From Pectinophora gossypiella (taxonomy: Eukaryota; Arthropoda; Insecta; Lepidoptera; Gelechiidae), in the NCBI RefSeq assembly GCF_024362695.1, contig NC_065415.1, forward strand, positions 3,017,438-3,081,437: 64,000 nucleotides of DNA, in the 5' to 3' direction. The stretch's first letter is position 1; each line of letters opens with the position of its first letter. The notes beneath the pieces were generated by a model that ran no database searches, was not told the DNA's origin, and worked only from the letters and a program-made list of their open reading frames with translations. The position numbers and the translations under genes are program-made. Positions 40,002-51,406 of this stretch are shown in pieces.

Positions 40002-40820
40002 ATAAAATAAAGTATAAAGGGGTAGTTATTAATAATACAATTACCATATTTTACCAATTAGGTCAAATTATGGACTTTGTTAAGAATAACTTTGATAATA
40101 GTTTCCACAATTAAATTCATGTTCCTAATTGACGTATTCACGTATCATAACAGTAGTAGCCAAGGCAATGCTTATTGACGTATCTGCATTTTTTGGCGAA
40201 ACTGATTTTTACCTTTTATAACTATTAATAAGACAGCAATCGCTTTAGCACTATAGATACGACAGTTAGTAATGAGAGGGACGAAATGTCTTATTCAGAA
40301 GCGGTTACAGTCGGATTAGAATAGCCCCTTTATTTTGACATTCCAACAGGCGGCGTCAGCTGATCACTGCCGAAGCATCTAGGCTAAATTTGGACTATCT
40401 CCAACGACCGTTTTAGGACTTTTTAAGGATACAACATTTGAAAACTTGCCCTGGAAAATTAATTATTGTAATTTTATTGTTATTCTTTTGTAGGTACGAA
40501 ATTTTTCCAGTGAAGTTTTAATGAGTAAAACTTCATGGTGACTAAAAACAGGTGATATTAAAAATATTTTTTCCCCGAAAATTATGATTTATAGTCGGGA
40601 ACCTTTCCATACAAGTTGTGGAATGTCCAAGTTAAAAATTAGAATAGAAAAAAATAATAATTTTGGAATTAAGTGGAAACGGTGACCGTTCCCAAAAGGC
40701 AGTCAAAAGGTAAGTTGCAGTTTTAAAAAAAAATGGGTTTGCTCTTGGCACTATTCAAAAAATCGACGGTGTAACCAGCTTACCCAGAAGGGGCCTATTC
40801 AGACTTGCCTTAAATGAATT
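40002..40820. other. No recognised feature
   Basis: Unassigned; no supported gene. Confidence 0.35.
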
Positions 40821-40934
40821 GGGGGGTTAAAAAGGCCCCATCAAAGCAATTTGACATTTGTTTGCATTGCGCATTTACTTTTATATGCACATCTTTTAAT
40901 TTCTTCGATGCGATGTGGCCTTTTTAACCCCCCT
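40821..40934. mobile_element. MITE-C, short copy
   Basis: GGGGGGTTAAAAAGGCCCCA at the left, GATGTGGCCTTTTTAACCCC at the right; about half the internal sequence of the 50154 copy. Confidence 0.7.
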
Positions 40935-41044
40935 GTTATTAGTTGAAGGGAACTTTGAATTCAGATCTTGAAATGAGGTCAATGACCGACCTCATCAAGA
41001 AGATGGATATTGTGAACTGACACCAGCCTTTATCAAGGCACTTA

Positions 41045-41176
41045 CTATACCCCACTGTGTACAACAGACTCCCAGAGGATGCCACGTCGGCTTCCTCGCT
41101 CACTTGCTTTAAAAGCAGACTCAAACGATGGCTTATGAGAACACATTCTAGTCTTATGACGAGTTTGTTACTTTAA
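41045..41176 (+). pseudogene. LINE C-terminal fragment (YNRLPED type)
   Basis: Reads TVYNRLPEDATSASSLTCFK then SRLKRWLM and a stop. YN.LP....... ..F...LK.WL is the standard end of jockey/CR1-like LINE polyproteins (compare LPKSLKDEI in 29337-30872). No RT present. Confidence 0.6.
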
Positions 41177-41814
41177 AAAATAAATAATTTGTGTATTGGT
41201 ATATTATTATGTTACCTATTACTACGAAACTTAATGGTAACAAATCTGTGACGTGTAATAATTCTTACCAATAAATGATTGTGATTAAGATTATAAAAAA
41301 TAATTTCAGAGACAAAGTTGATAGGTACTTTGCTGAATTCTGAAAGAACCATTTTGTCCAGCAACCACAGTCTAAATAATAATAATAAAAAAAAACAAGG
41401 GTAAGGGTATATATTGGTTTAAAATATTCCCTTTTGGTGGCTTTTCTGTGACATTCCAACTAGGGTTACACATTTTTTAAAGAGAAAAATAGTATTTTTC
41501 CAAATTATATCGTATTTTCCGAAAGTGCACGATAATAAAAAAAAATATATATTCATACTTTTCCGATTTTATCTATCACATATTTTGGTTGTGTTCAATA
41601 CTCGTTAAATATATTCACTTGAAGTTAGGTCAACTTGCTCAAATATAGCACTATATCTAGGTACTAAATGTATAATATAGTACGGGTGGCAACCCTAATT
41701 CGAACGTTCGTGGTCAGCTGATGCGGTACCGATGCGTCTAGGCTAATTCTATCTGTCTCTAGCGTTAGTCATTCCAATACTATTTAAGGAGTGAAGTATT
41801 TCCTGTAAATTTTA
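41177..41814. other. No recognised feature
   Basis: Unassigned AT-rich sequence. Confidence 0.35.
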
Positions 41815-41899
41815 GTGCATAACTCTAAGTGAAGACATAACTTCGCTTAGAGTTATGCACTCCCAAACATCTGATGAGTGATGACTCATCAGATGTTTG
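41815..41899. repeat. Two adjacent near-perfect hairpins
   Basis: Hairpin one: GTGCATAACTCTAAGTGAAG (41815-41834), 6-nt loop, inverse with one mismatch to 41860. Hairpin two: CAAACATCTGATGAGT (41864-41879), GATG loop, exact inverse to 41899. Only three bases separate them. No homologue elsewhere in the window. Confidence 0.8.
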
Positions 41900-42527
41900 A
41901 GAGATGTGAAAAAATGATAGTTTTTAAAACACTTATTGAAATTTATTTTTCAGTGATGTATGAAAAGGACAAAGGTTTTTGGAGATCTTTTTCTAAACAA
42001 ACTAGAAGAGACTATTTTATTTGTACAATTTCATCAAATTTTTCATTAAAAAAATAATAAATTATAAGCACCTATTTTCAATCAAGCAACAAAAAATAAT
42101 TATTAAAGTTTTTAATTAATAAAAACAATATTATTACTTTGCCGTAAAAAGTTTTGTTTGATGTGAAAACACATTTCTTGTTTAGAAGAAAGCTGTGAAA
42201 ATATTACCAAAACTTGAACAAGGCCCTCTTATATCTATCTAGATAAAGCTATAGGTGCTAGATAAGCAAGTACAATCAAAAACTAGTAACTAGTAACAGT
42301 ACTAAACAAAGATCTATCTCTTGTAGTGAACAATAAAGCAAGTTTATAATTAATTTGTTCCATAGCTAGCTCGAGCGGGACATTTGGAAGAAGCGCCAAG
42401 ATAATATATCTAGACGTCGGCTATTAATACACTTACGTACGTATATACTGAACAATTCAAAATTGCATCTTTTACACGTTTTATTTTTATCTATGAGAAA
42501 AAAGTACACACATCCCAATGATTTTCA
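41900..42527. other. No recognised feature
   Basis: AT-rich; CAAGATAATATATCTAGACG near 42400 loosely resembles 43250. Confidence 0.35.
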
Positions 42528-42752
42528 GTTTTCAAATTCATGTTTGGATCTTAAATTTTTATCACGCCCGGCGGTAAAGGAACATCGGGAGGAAACCCAC
42601 ATTTCCAATAAAGCGTTTCGGATGTATGTGACCTAAGGTGCATCTGGATTTCCCTTAACGGCTTAGAAGGTCAGACTGGCAGTTGCTTCTTTAAAAAACG
42701 GAACCTCACAAATCTTCTGGTTAGGTATGCAGACCCTGTGAAGAACTGTGAA
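42528..42752 (+). repeat. SINE-1 body and tail
   Basis: TTCAAATTCATGTTTGGATC, GAGGAAACCCACATTTCC, GTCAGACTGGCAGTTGCTTC and TTCTGGTTAGGTATGCAG. tRNA-like head missing. Confidence 0.65.
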
Positions 42753-42795
42753 ATTTGGGAAATGATGATGAGGATGAAGTACATACATGCATACG

Positions 42796-42863
42796 ATCAC
42801 ACCTATTTCCCATTGGGATAGGCAGACACCACGGAATTTCACCTACTAGAATCCTGACACACC
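42796..42863 (-). repeat. RTE-like LINE 3' remnant
   Basis: CACACCTATTTCCCATTGGG then AATCCTGACACACC, the region around and after the stop of the family at 8641. Confidence 0.45.
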
Positions 42864-43439
42864 ATTACTTACTAGAATCGCTTCTTTGGCTTAGAATACT
42901 CTTGACCTAGCTTTTCCTTAAAAGAACCTATATTTGCCCACAGTATATACGCTTAAGCCTTTCTCTAAAAAACAAAAAAAGGATTTCTCCCTCAAGAATG
43001 AAGTTTTTGTATTTGAAAGATGTTACAATTATATTATTATTTTGTGTGATATACAGGACCACAGTGACTCGATAGTAACCCTGTCACCAAGATTGAAGAC
43101 GTCGGTCATATATCTCACAATCTACACGAGTTAACAATAGAAAGTCCTTGTAAAAGACATTTGCCACACTTGAGTGGCAGTCAAAATAATAAAACAGTTC
43201 GAAAATCAAACTCTAACAGGCAAAGATAAATACAGGCATTAAAGAGGGGCGCCAAGATAGCTAGACGTCTCGCAATGATACGAGTACCTGCCTATTTCGT
43301 AAATGTCAGTTACCGATTTAGCATCCGGAAATCGGGGACTTTACAGTTTTTTTTTACTTTTTTTCTGGCGGTGTCATGATGTGCGCGGGTGACAGACGGG
43401 GAACACAAATGTAAGCTTAAAAGGATCGGTCAGGAAGTG

Positions 43440-43790
43440 ACAAAATAATCATAGTAATTTGCAAAATAGAATAATTTTATTTTTAAAATTCCATTTTCGT
43501 AATCCATCAAAAGTCAAAACAGATGTTAGAGAAATATTGCCGAAAGATACATTATGAAATTCTGATAAATAAATACAGATCTAAAGTTGACAAAAAATGT
43601 TTTGTTTTTCTATTTAACTTATTAATTCATTTTAATAAAGAAAAATACAATAATAAGTGGGACATTTTGTCCCGTTTTTCTATGATTTCATATGTTGCTT
43701 TTTCACACAAATTCCATACTAATTTCGTTTTTTAACGTTAAGTAAAAAGTAACTGATTTGACTAATTGGAAACTACCTTATTGTTGGTAA
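43440..43790 (-). repeat. Repeat F copy
   Basis: Complement of 47340-47625: shared blocks GTTTCCAATTAGTCAAATCAG, TATGGAATTTGTGTG and CATAGAAAAACGGGACAAAA (as read on the minus strand). The 70-codon frame here is within the repeat. Confidence 0.55.
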
Positions 43791-44120
43791 TATCATTGGC
43801 CCTCTCTGAATTTATTTATTTTATATGAAATGAATGTTACGATTATTAACAGCATATTTAATTCCCGTTTTAATGAATAAACGATTCTACTTTTCTTGCT
43901 GCTTCATAAATTGTCTATTAGCCATCGAATAAATAATTCAACCGAAGCAGTAGTCAGAGGGCGTGGCTCGGGGTTGATAAATAAATCAATCTTTATTTAG
44001 ATAATTATTTAAGTCGGGATAACAAAATTAATAAGATATTTATTTTTACCCTTATTTGATATTTAACAACGCATCGACCCGTTAAAAATACTTTATTATG
44101 TATAAAGTGTGTGAATCTTT
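43791..44120. other. No recognised feature
   Basis: AT-rich; nothing supported. Confidence 0.35.
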
Positions 44121-44235
44121 AAAACGGCGATACGGCTCATCACTTATCACGTTGGTCTAACAGAAAACTCGGTGAGGTGTGGGTGCACCCACATCTGATG
44201 GCCCAAGAGGAACTCCTCTTGTGATGGATATTCTA
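44121..44235 (+). repeat. Dispersed repeat, LINE-tail type
   Basis: ACGGCGATACGGCTCATCAC, GTTGGTCTAACAGAAAACTC and GGTGAGGTGTGGGT; related to 36640-36720. Confidence 0.5.
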
Positions 44236-44326
44236 CCCTAATTTGAAATTATAATCGTTAGTTTATGTTATGCTGAATCACTAAAAGTGACAATCTATAT
44301 TTTTCACTGCTGCTTTTTTTTTTTTT

Positions 44327-44408
44327 TGACGTGACTTATTGTAGATTTGCCGCAGATGGCATTAACTACTTGGCCGGACAAATGGGGAGCGCTGAAGGCT
44401 CTCACCCG
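44327..44408 (+). repeat. Dispersed repeat D2
   Basis: ACTTATTGTAGATTTGCCGC, ATTAACTACTTGGCCGGACA, GAGCGCTGAAGGCTCTCACC. The minus frame at 44402-44641 begins beyond it and has no recognised domain. Confidence 0.6.
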
Positions 44409-44982
44409 GGTTCACTGCTGCCACATCTAGTGTAATATTCTACATCACTAAACATTCGATACGACTTTTTTAATGTTTTTACTCCCCTTCTTCCTTTTTT
44501 AGTCACGCCTTGTGTATTAAAGTGCTTAATTTGTTTCCTACGATGGCTTAAGATAAATAGCGTCTTCGATGTTGATACCGTCTTGTGGTGTGAGCGGGCG
44601 TGAGTGATCGTGTTTTGAAGTGAGGGGACTCTGATTGACACGCAACGACTGATGTCTTTGGAATAAAAATAAATTATGCTTTTTAGTTTTTTGGACGCGT
44701 GCTACGGCCGATTTGGGGATAAGTGGTTGACGTGTTTTAGTTGAATTAATTGTATGTGACTGACAGGATGTTATCGCTGCTGTAACTGATTACGGTCGTA
44801 CAGAACTTGGAACGCTTAAAAAAAAGTATGGTCACTATCACATTGTCAATTATAATTATGTATATAATACACTATTATGCAGTTTATGTAGTCGAAAGTG
44901 TATTTATTTTTATACGTACAAGTATTCCCATGCTGCACTATCCCGCTATATTACATAATATTCAATATCTCCTATACTTAAA
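44409..44982. other. No recognised feature
   Basis: Two open frames (44402-44641 minus, 79 codons; 44807-45175 plus, 122 codons) have no family signature; the latter runs into a LINE tail. Confidence 0.35.
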
Positions 44983-45134
44983 GGTTGCCTGGAAGAGATT
45001 GCTACATAGCAATAAGGCCGCCTATTGTACTCATTCTATTTCTCTTTTGTTTTGTCCTGTTTGTGCAATAAAGTATAAAGCATTTGTTATGTTATGTTAT
45101 AGTGTTGTGTTGTGTTGTGTTATGTTATGTTATT
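44983..45134 (+). repeat. LINE-like 3' tail with GTTAT microsatellite
   Basis: GGTTGCCTGGAAGAGATTGC, AATAAGGCCGCC, GTGCAATAAAGTATAAAGC, then alternating GTTAT and GTTGT pentamers to the end. Better preserved than 18893-19003. Confidence 0.65.
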
Positions 45135-45216
45135 GTCCATGCATGGGGACCATAATTTTTAACTTACATAAATAGATAAATTATGTAAAGATAGAAGAAA
45201 CTATAATTATGTATAA

Positions 45217-45410
45217 GAGCCGCGGTAGCACAATTGGAAGAACGCTCTCTTTCTATAAGGTCGCAGGTTCGAATCCAGCAAGGGCGAAAACGAATGACTT
45301 ACGAAATTGTTTTCGAATTTATCTTTATATTATATTACGATATTGATTATCACGTGCTCAGAGATGAGGAACCTACGGAAGTATGTGATCGAACCTGTAG
45401 AGAGAGTAGA
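45217..45410 (+). mobile_element. SINE-1, head and body
   Basis: GAGCCGCGGTAGCACAATTG, GGTCGCAGGTTCGAATCCAG (B box exact), GTTTTCGAATTTATC, ATCACGTGCTCAGAGATGAG. A CT dinucleotide run follows at 45418-45438. Confidence 0.7.
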
Positions 45411-45511
45411 TAAATTAACTCTCTCTCTCTCTCTCTGTCTTTGGCATTTATTATTTTTTAGAGTAGATAAATTATTATTAACATTATAATTAAAAAAGAG
45501 TATCACATTTA

Positions 45512-45678
45512 TGTGGAGTATCACCACAAACTATGGTTCACCTTTTATGCTGTCCTAAATGCCCTAACACCTGCACTATTAAAGGCCTTCACAAAGCCAC
45601 TGACAATGCCGTAAGCTTGGCCAATTATTGGTCAGCAAAAATTTTATATCGAGTCGATGGACTCGCAAAGAAGAAGTA
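45512..45678 (+). pseudogene. Second copy of the 16911-type LINE C-terminus
   Basis: CGVSP.TMVHLLCCPKCPNT, CTIKGLHKATDNAVSLANYW and SAKI, then a point change extends past the normal stop. Starts abruptly inside the cysteine knuckle. Confidence 0.65.
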
Positions 45679-47128
45679 AAAAATTACAGTACGTAAAACA
45701 GCTTAACTTATTGCCAAGCAATAATCACTTCCAAATACTTTATGATAACAGCTCTTATAATTTCATTTTGAAACAATTTAAGAATATTGAATTATCAAGT
45801 GGCGCCTAAGATGGTTCTAATTAAAATATCTATTGGAGCGAAAAAACAATTTCCGCTGTTTGGAATGGCAGACTTCCGGTTCCCTGAAATTCATTAGACT
45901 TTGAATTTTCAAATTATTCTATTTTCAAACAGCTTTTAAGTTCCATTATTAATTCTTTATCGGTACTGCATTCATTTATTCGTTTATTGTTACAAAATAT
46001 TGATAGATGAGTACGTAATTATTAATTAAACATCGTATTTTTTAAATTACGAGTAGGTACTTCTATCTAGGTCAGTTGTGATTTTGATAATGGAAATATA
46101 CTCGATTATACATTTGGATAAAATCGAAATTAAACAGAATTAAATTGACTTATTCTAACGTGAGAAAGACATTTTGTCAAACATTAATATAAATTCTCCA
46201 TATTTACATGTCAAAAAACGTCTATAACTTTCTTAAAACTTCTAAAACTACCCAAACCCCTTTATTTTTAATCCATTTGAAACAGAAACCCAGTTTAAGC
46301 TAGTTTTAAATATTTTAGACCGCGTCTAGCCTAAAATTTTTATGGCGCCATTTTTTTAGTACAAAAACTGTTAGACATTGATGGATCACGGAAAAATATG
46401 AAAAACGAAGGCGCGAATCTATTGCTATGCGCTTTTTGTATGCACCTGCTGTCGCCATGATGGATTGGTTCGAAAAAATCACTTTACTTTTTTCAAAGTT
46501 TTGCCATGGGGGCAATCAAAATGATCTGGAACTTATCAGTGGATTTGAAAATAGAACTTAGTGACGTCATTATTCCAGAAATTAATAAAAAATACATAAT
46601 TAAAAGACTATCTCTGACTCCTGCAGACCCCTCCTAATTATAGTTCAGGCCATACCTGTCTTATCAGCCGAAAAGGTGATATTCATAGATTGCAAACAAT
46701 TTAAGTGTAAGTACGGGAAATAAGTCACGTGCCTTAAGCTAGTATTAAATTGATTATTTCTCAATCTCCACACGCTGCTTCGATCAATGAAATGCAAACA
46801 ACTCGCCATGCCAGAGGGATTTGAAAAAAAAAACATAATTAAAATGTTAATTTGAAAATTCCGTTTAAATTTCATCCTACACTGCCGGCCGAGAAAAAGT
46901 ACCATCCTCTGGGTACAATGTAACGGTTCGTTTAACAGCAATTGCAATTAATTAGACACGCCGTCCCTACCTTAGAATTTTCTTCGCAACGATAAATAAC
47001 GTACTGAAAAATTGCTGTTTACCTTTTTTTTTGCGCGCAATTTTATTGCCGTGACCAGAAGTAAATCCAATTTTAAATACCTAGATTTGTTTTGATAGTG
47101 TACAATTTTCGCGAATCTTTTTTTTTGA
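45679..47128. other. No recognised feature
   Basis: About 1.4 kb with no supported gene or shared repeat except CTGTCTTATCAGCCGAAAAGG near 46656, which resembles MITE-G ends. Frames at 46315-46515 and 46645-46947 (minus) have no motifs. Confidence 0.35.
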
Positions 47129-47295
47129 GGACGGCCGTGGTTCTGTGGTTGAGCATTGGCCTCACGACCCGGGTTCAAAATCCTATTACAAAAATAACAT
47201 CACTTTGTGATGCCTAGCTTGGTTAGGACACTGCAGGTTGGGCACCCGGTTCTTCGCAAGTAACATGATCCATGATTCGGAGGGCCTAAGCAAAA
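47129..47295 (+). mobile_element. SINE-2, head and middle
   Basis: GACGGCCGTGGTTCTGTGGT, GGGTTCAAAATCC, ATCACTTTGTGATGCCTAGC, TTGGTTAGGACACTGCAGG. Tail truncated. Confidence 0.65.
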
Positions 47296-47339
47296 CTGGC
47301 TACGTATTAATTATGAATCTAATCACATACACTTTTATT

Positions 47340-47625
47340 TATGTCACTTTCAATAGGCTAGTTTCCAACTAGTCAAATTAGTTACCTTTTACTAAACGTC
47401 AAAACACGAAACTACTATGGAATTTGTTTGAAATAGCACACAGTGACGTCATAGAAAAACGTAATAAAATGTCGGACTTATTATTACGTTTTTTTTTTAT
47501 TTAAAATTCATAAATAAGTTAAACAGAAAAAAGAAAATGTTTTTCGTTAGTATTAGGTCTGTCTTTATTTAGTAATAAGAATTTCATAATTTATTTTGAA
47601 CCTCGTACACGACCCAATTGCACTG
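47340..47625 (+). repeat. Repeat F copy
   Basis: AGTTTCCAACTAGTCAAATT, CTACTATGGAATTTGTTTG, GACGTCATAGAAAAACGTAA, AAATGTCGGACTTATTATT; inverse of 43440-43790. Confidence 0.55.
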
Positions 47626-47764
47626 TCAAGTTTTTATGTACAATACAGTTCAGAAAAGATTTGTCTCTCAAATCCATCGCTTACAGGCGATAACAAAATG
47701 ATTTCTTGCGAAAAGCCACGGGTGCCCTGGGGTTCTTTCGCAACGAAAATCTGCAAATTGACTT

Positions 47765-47990
47765 AGGTCTCCTCCATGTCTTACCCATTAGGGTCGATTA
47801 ATTCTTTCAAATATTTTTCCTCTCAGACGACGCCTTGAGCCGAGGTTCGCACCCAACTGGGCACCCTCAGGCCTGTTGTCTTAAACGCTGTACCGGGTGA
47901 GAGCCTTCAGCGCTCCCCATTTGTCCGGCCAAGTAGTTAATGCCATCTGCGGCAAATCTACAATAAGTCACTTCAAAAAAAAAAAAAAAA
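47765..47990 (-). repeat. Dispersed repeat D2 with GACGACGCC module
   Basis: CCTCTCAGACGACGCCTTGA, CACCCAACTGGGCACCCTCA, then GGTGAGAGCCTTCAGCGCTC and CTACAATAAGTCACTTC with an A-run. The first module is also at 63897-64000. Confidence 0.6.
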
Positions 47991-48426
47991 ACTTAGGTCT
48001 CCCAACCATTGCCCAACGTTTTTACGATTTCGATACATGCCTACGTATTATGTAGGTTCCTATGTAATTTTGCGGTAGAGTTTGCCGTTCTAGGATTGGT
48101 TTGCACAGCCATGAAAGAAAGTGCATTTCTTCGAGGCAATGACGTCATAAATCATCTGAAACAGACGTATAAGGCCAATGATGATATGTAATTTTATAGG
48201 TCACATACAAACGGTCTGCCAAAAAGACTGAGCCTTTGTATTCCCTCTCGTATCCACTAATTTGTACCTTCTAATGGATTTTAATTAAATATCATTATAG
48301 GGTCCACTTCCCTTGTTTATATGCTTAGGCAGCGATATCCTACTTTATTTACGACTAGACTCGCATTTCTTTCTGATATTTTAGCCAGATTATGTATATG
48401 TAATAACATTAAAGTTTCTGGTGGAA
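47991..48426. other. No recognised feature
   Basis: Unassigned sequence. Confidence 0.35.
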
Positions 48427-48532
48427 GCCGTGGTAGCCCAGTTCGTAGAACGCTTGCCTCTCACTTTGAGGTCGCAGGTTCGAGTCCAGCACAGGCCTAA
48501 ATCAATTATTGTTGAATTTGTTTTCTCAATGT
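48427..48532 (+). repeat. SINE-1 head
   Basis: GCCGTGGTAGCCCAGTTCGT, TGCCTCTCACTTTGAGGTCG, CAGGTTCGAGTCCAGCACAG. Body stops at GAATTTGTTTTC. Confidence 0.7.
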
Positions 48533-49312
48533 CTTTCGATGACTTGAGACTGTGTCGTCCTGCTAGTGAGTCTGTAAGTACTTAAGTTATAAAATATAAA
48601 ACGCTTTGTTCACGATACCTTTAAAATAATTTTGCATAAAAATAAATTATTGTTTTTTATTCAAAATCACATAAATGGCGTTGTTCAGTTTAGGAAGTTA
48701 TATTGTTATAAAGCGTAAACTTTTTTTGTTGTTATTGTGTCCGTCCGATAGGTAAAGGGAACATAGCCCACACAGCCAGTAACTCATAGTAAAAAAATGA
48801 GTTTGCAGCAGCCAGATCTTCATTTACAGCGGTAAACAAAGCTTAAAACTTCAAAGTCAATTAAAAAACAAATTCTTTATGGCCAAAGAGAATATCATCA
48901 CTTCGAAGTTTTTTTTTTACTTTGGTCTACTAACCGTACTGTCGGTATTCTAATCTCAACAACGCCATCTGTGTAATTTTCAAAGAACTTCATCTGAAAA
49001 GTCCCTCGTTGCGTCTCTCGTTCACAATATCGTTGCAAAAGCGACGGAAAGGAATCGTAAGGGCCGACTCTCGTGGGTCTAATAAATTTGTAAAACCCTA
49101 TCTGCCCGTTCATTTTGTGGAATAAACTATTTATTAGATACAGATAGATGGTAATTAAGACCTCTGGTTTTGTGGTTGGCCAGCTCGACCAGACTAGAGT
49201 TCCTGAGTTGGGTCATTTTCACTAAGTACTTAGCTAGTTAATTGAGGAGCGTTAAATTGAAGAGTATGGACTTGTCACTAGATTCATAGGAATCGGCATA
49301 AGTTGTTGAAAA
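48533..49312. other. No recognised feature
   Basis: Unassigned, except AAATGGCGTTGTTCAGTTTA near 48672 shared with 19330. Confidence 0.35.
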
Positions 49313-49408
49313 GGTTCAGTGCCATCTACTCTGAACCGGCGTGCGTGTATGAAACGATTGATGAATGTGGAGGAAGCAAGAGAAGTGTGTCAGGATCGAA
49401 ACATATAG
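49313..49408 (+). pseudogene. RTE-like LINE C-terminal fragment
   Basis: STLNRRACMKRLMNVEEARE then VCQDRNI and TAG; 3' text CATAGTCTCTGCTTACCCCG and TGGGAAATAGGCG continues the family to about 49450. Same family as 4026, 8641 and 10035. Confidence 0.6.
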
Positions 49409-50014
49409 AATTTCATAGTCTCTGCTTACCCCGGTGGGAAATAGGCGTAGATATCCGCGGCAAAGGTTTTGATAAACGGATATCTACTACGTCACTATTT
49501 ACGTCATTTCGCAAGGTCTTATGGCTGAGGAGAAGAAATGACAAGAAACTGCAACAACAACACATCTTTTAAATCAATGAGGGTACATTACAAGTTATTT
49601 AATAACTAGAGGAACTTATTCAATACCAGATATTTTTATCATAATTTAGGTAATCATTAATCTTATAATAAGCTTTTTTACATAAAGTAAGCTTCACGTA
49701 AGCTTTAAATTTATACATAGCATAAACAGCCTGTATTCGTCCCACTGCTGGGCAAAGGCCTCCCCTCAATCAACCGGGAGCATACTCCACCACGCTGCTC
49801 CAATGCAGGTTGGTGGAGGTGTTTTTACGGCTAATAGCCGGGACCAACGGCTTAACGTGCCCTCCGAAGCACGGAATCATCTTACTTTTTCGGACAATCA
49901 GGTGATTCAAGCCTGAAAAGTCCTTACCAAACAAAGGACAGTCTCACAAAGTGATTTCGACAATGTCCCCATCGGGAATCGAACCTGGACCTCCAGATCG
50001 TGAGCCTAACGGTC

Positions 50015-50396
50015 CTAAACCCCTTTCCCTATTGACTAGGAATGATAGAATGAATGGCGAAGGATAAAAGTACGAGAGGGATAACAGCTGATAGAACTGG
50101 AATGGTAATAGAGAACAGAATGGATGTGTAGCTTAGGCTTAGTTTAAGGAACAGGGGGTTAAAATGGCCACATCGAAGCAATTCATCTAAAAAAGCAATA
50201 TTGCAATTTGACATTTGCGCATATAAAAGTAAGTGCGCAATGCAAACAAATGTCAAATAGCAATATTGCTTTCTTAGGTGAATCGTTTCGATGTGGCCAT
50301 TTTAACCCCGCAGTAAAGAGCATATAATATATGTTTAATCACCCAAACAAGGGCTCTGGCATCGGAAGCCAGGGGTACTAGTTGAGAAAAAAAAAA
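50015..50396. mobile_element. Insertion inside SINE-3, ends in poly(A)
   Basis: Begins CTAAACCCCTTTCCC and ends GTTGAGAAAAAAAAAA. It contains a MITE-C copy, so it is a composite; the A-tail suggests mobilisation by a LINE in the plus orientation. Confidence 0.45.
50154..50310. mobile_element. MITE-C, well preserved
   Basis: GGGGGTTAAAATGGCCACAT and inverse GATGTGGCCATTTTAACCCC, with inverted AGCAATATTGCAATTTGACA / TGTCAAATAGCAATATTGCT and a GTAAGTGCGCAATGC centre. Confidence 0.75.
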
Positions 50397-50424
50397 GGTC
50401 TAACCACTAGACCACGGAGGCCGA

Positions 50425-50992
50425 TGGGCTGCAATTTTATAATTTATTTTTAATTTTTGATAAATAACCTATCATATTAAGGTTTTTAACTTTCCTGTGA
50501 TAAAGAGGGATCTCCTTGCATGACAGTCGACATTTGACTTATTGCCCTTCAGGTTATAATACACAAGACGACCTTTTAATATATTTTCACGGAGCTCAGT
50601 ACGTCGTAAATTTTGCGGATGAGTGGAGTACAAAGTCGTCTATTCCTTGCCTACAAAATGTTGAATTATTTCCAATTACGGTAATAAAATTTACATTTTG
50701 TCGACGTAGCAACACAAATACACAAGCCATGTATAGCTCTCTATAGCTCAGGGATTGGACGACGTCTGTACAGGGAACAGTAAACTTAAGCCAAAGCAGG
50801 TGAAATTCCGATTTTCTTACGAATAAAACAGCAGCTGAGAAGCGTTTAGTATGCGTGAAGACGGTTGGTCTAGACGTTTCTTTATTAAAAAAATTGAGTG
50901 CCTTTGACCATGCTCCAGTGTGGTGTTAAGCAGCGATGTGGTCAAAGATGGAGTCATCATCATCATTGGCCTTTACATCTTTATCAGATGAT
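50425..50992. other. No recognised feature
   Basis: No supported gene; the 76-codon frame at 50516 has no motif. Confidence 0.35.
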
Positions 50993-51180
50993 TCAAACAG
51001 CGTTTCTGTGGCAGCTTTTAAAATGGCTGTAAAGTCCGATGCGAGAGCGACAGTAGCGGCCGCACGACTGGCATTGTAGTTGAGGGTTATTAAGTGGTAC
51101 AGGTGGTAAATCGGCCCTTTCATTTCTGTGTCGACTCTCGCGCTTGGAAAGGTGGAGTACGCAAACGCAAATAGTGCCTA
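50993..51180 (-). pseudogene. LINE C-terminus with C2H2-like finger
   Basis: Minus frame ending in TGA: SKRESRHRNERADLPPVP, LQCQSCGRYCRSRIGLYSH, FKSCHRNAV. C-x2-C...RIGL.SH...CH is the finger found at the end of some insect LINE polyproteins. The longer open frame on the same strand (MKGPIYH...) is a shifted shadow. 3'UTR and (CAT)n tail run on to 50950 and recur at 29258. Confidence 0.6.
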
Positions 51181-51230
51181 TTGCCTTGAGTCTTGATTTA
51201 TGTATAGGTAAGTATTCCTTGTTAAGTTAA

Positions 51231-51406
51231 ACCTGCTGAAAAAAAGCCACATTGAAGCAATTCCCTCAAAATGCGATATTGCTATTTTACATTTGTTGAC
51301 ATTGCATAGGTACTTACGTTTGTAAGTATTATTATGTGCAAACGTCAAATAGCAATATAGCTGTTTAGATGAATAAGTTTGATATGGCTTTTTTAGACCC
51401 TTAGGT
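51231..51406. mobile_element. MITE-C copy
   Basis: ACCTGCTGAAAAAAAGCCAC against GATATGGCTTTTTTAGACCC; inverted GATATTGCTATTTTACATTT and GTCAAATAGCAATATAGC. Confidence 0.65.

Larger units (their letters stand above)
49725..50424 (-). mobile_element. SINE-3 split by a 382-bp insertion
   Basis: Tail and body 49725-50014 (TGCTGGGCAAAGGCC, CACCACGCTGCTCC, GTGCCCTCCGAAGCACGG, TTTTCGGACAATCAGG, CCCCATCGGGAATCGAACC) stop at CCTAACGGTC; the expected rest of the head, TCTAACCACTAGACCACGGA, follows at 50399. GGTC borders both sides of the interruption. Confidence 0.7.

Noticed and set aside
41815..41899. miRNA precursor pair
   Set aside because: Loops of 4-6 nt and stems of 16-20 bp are too short for canonical Drosha/Dicer processing.
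44402..44641. Possible small host gene (79 codons, minus)
   Set aside because: No recognised motif, starts in repeat D2, and no splice or promoter signals support it.
44807..45175. 122-codon plus-strand frame with hydrophobic stretches
   Set aside because: Its second half is the LINE-like tail and GTTAT microsatellite, so the frame is accidental.
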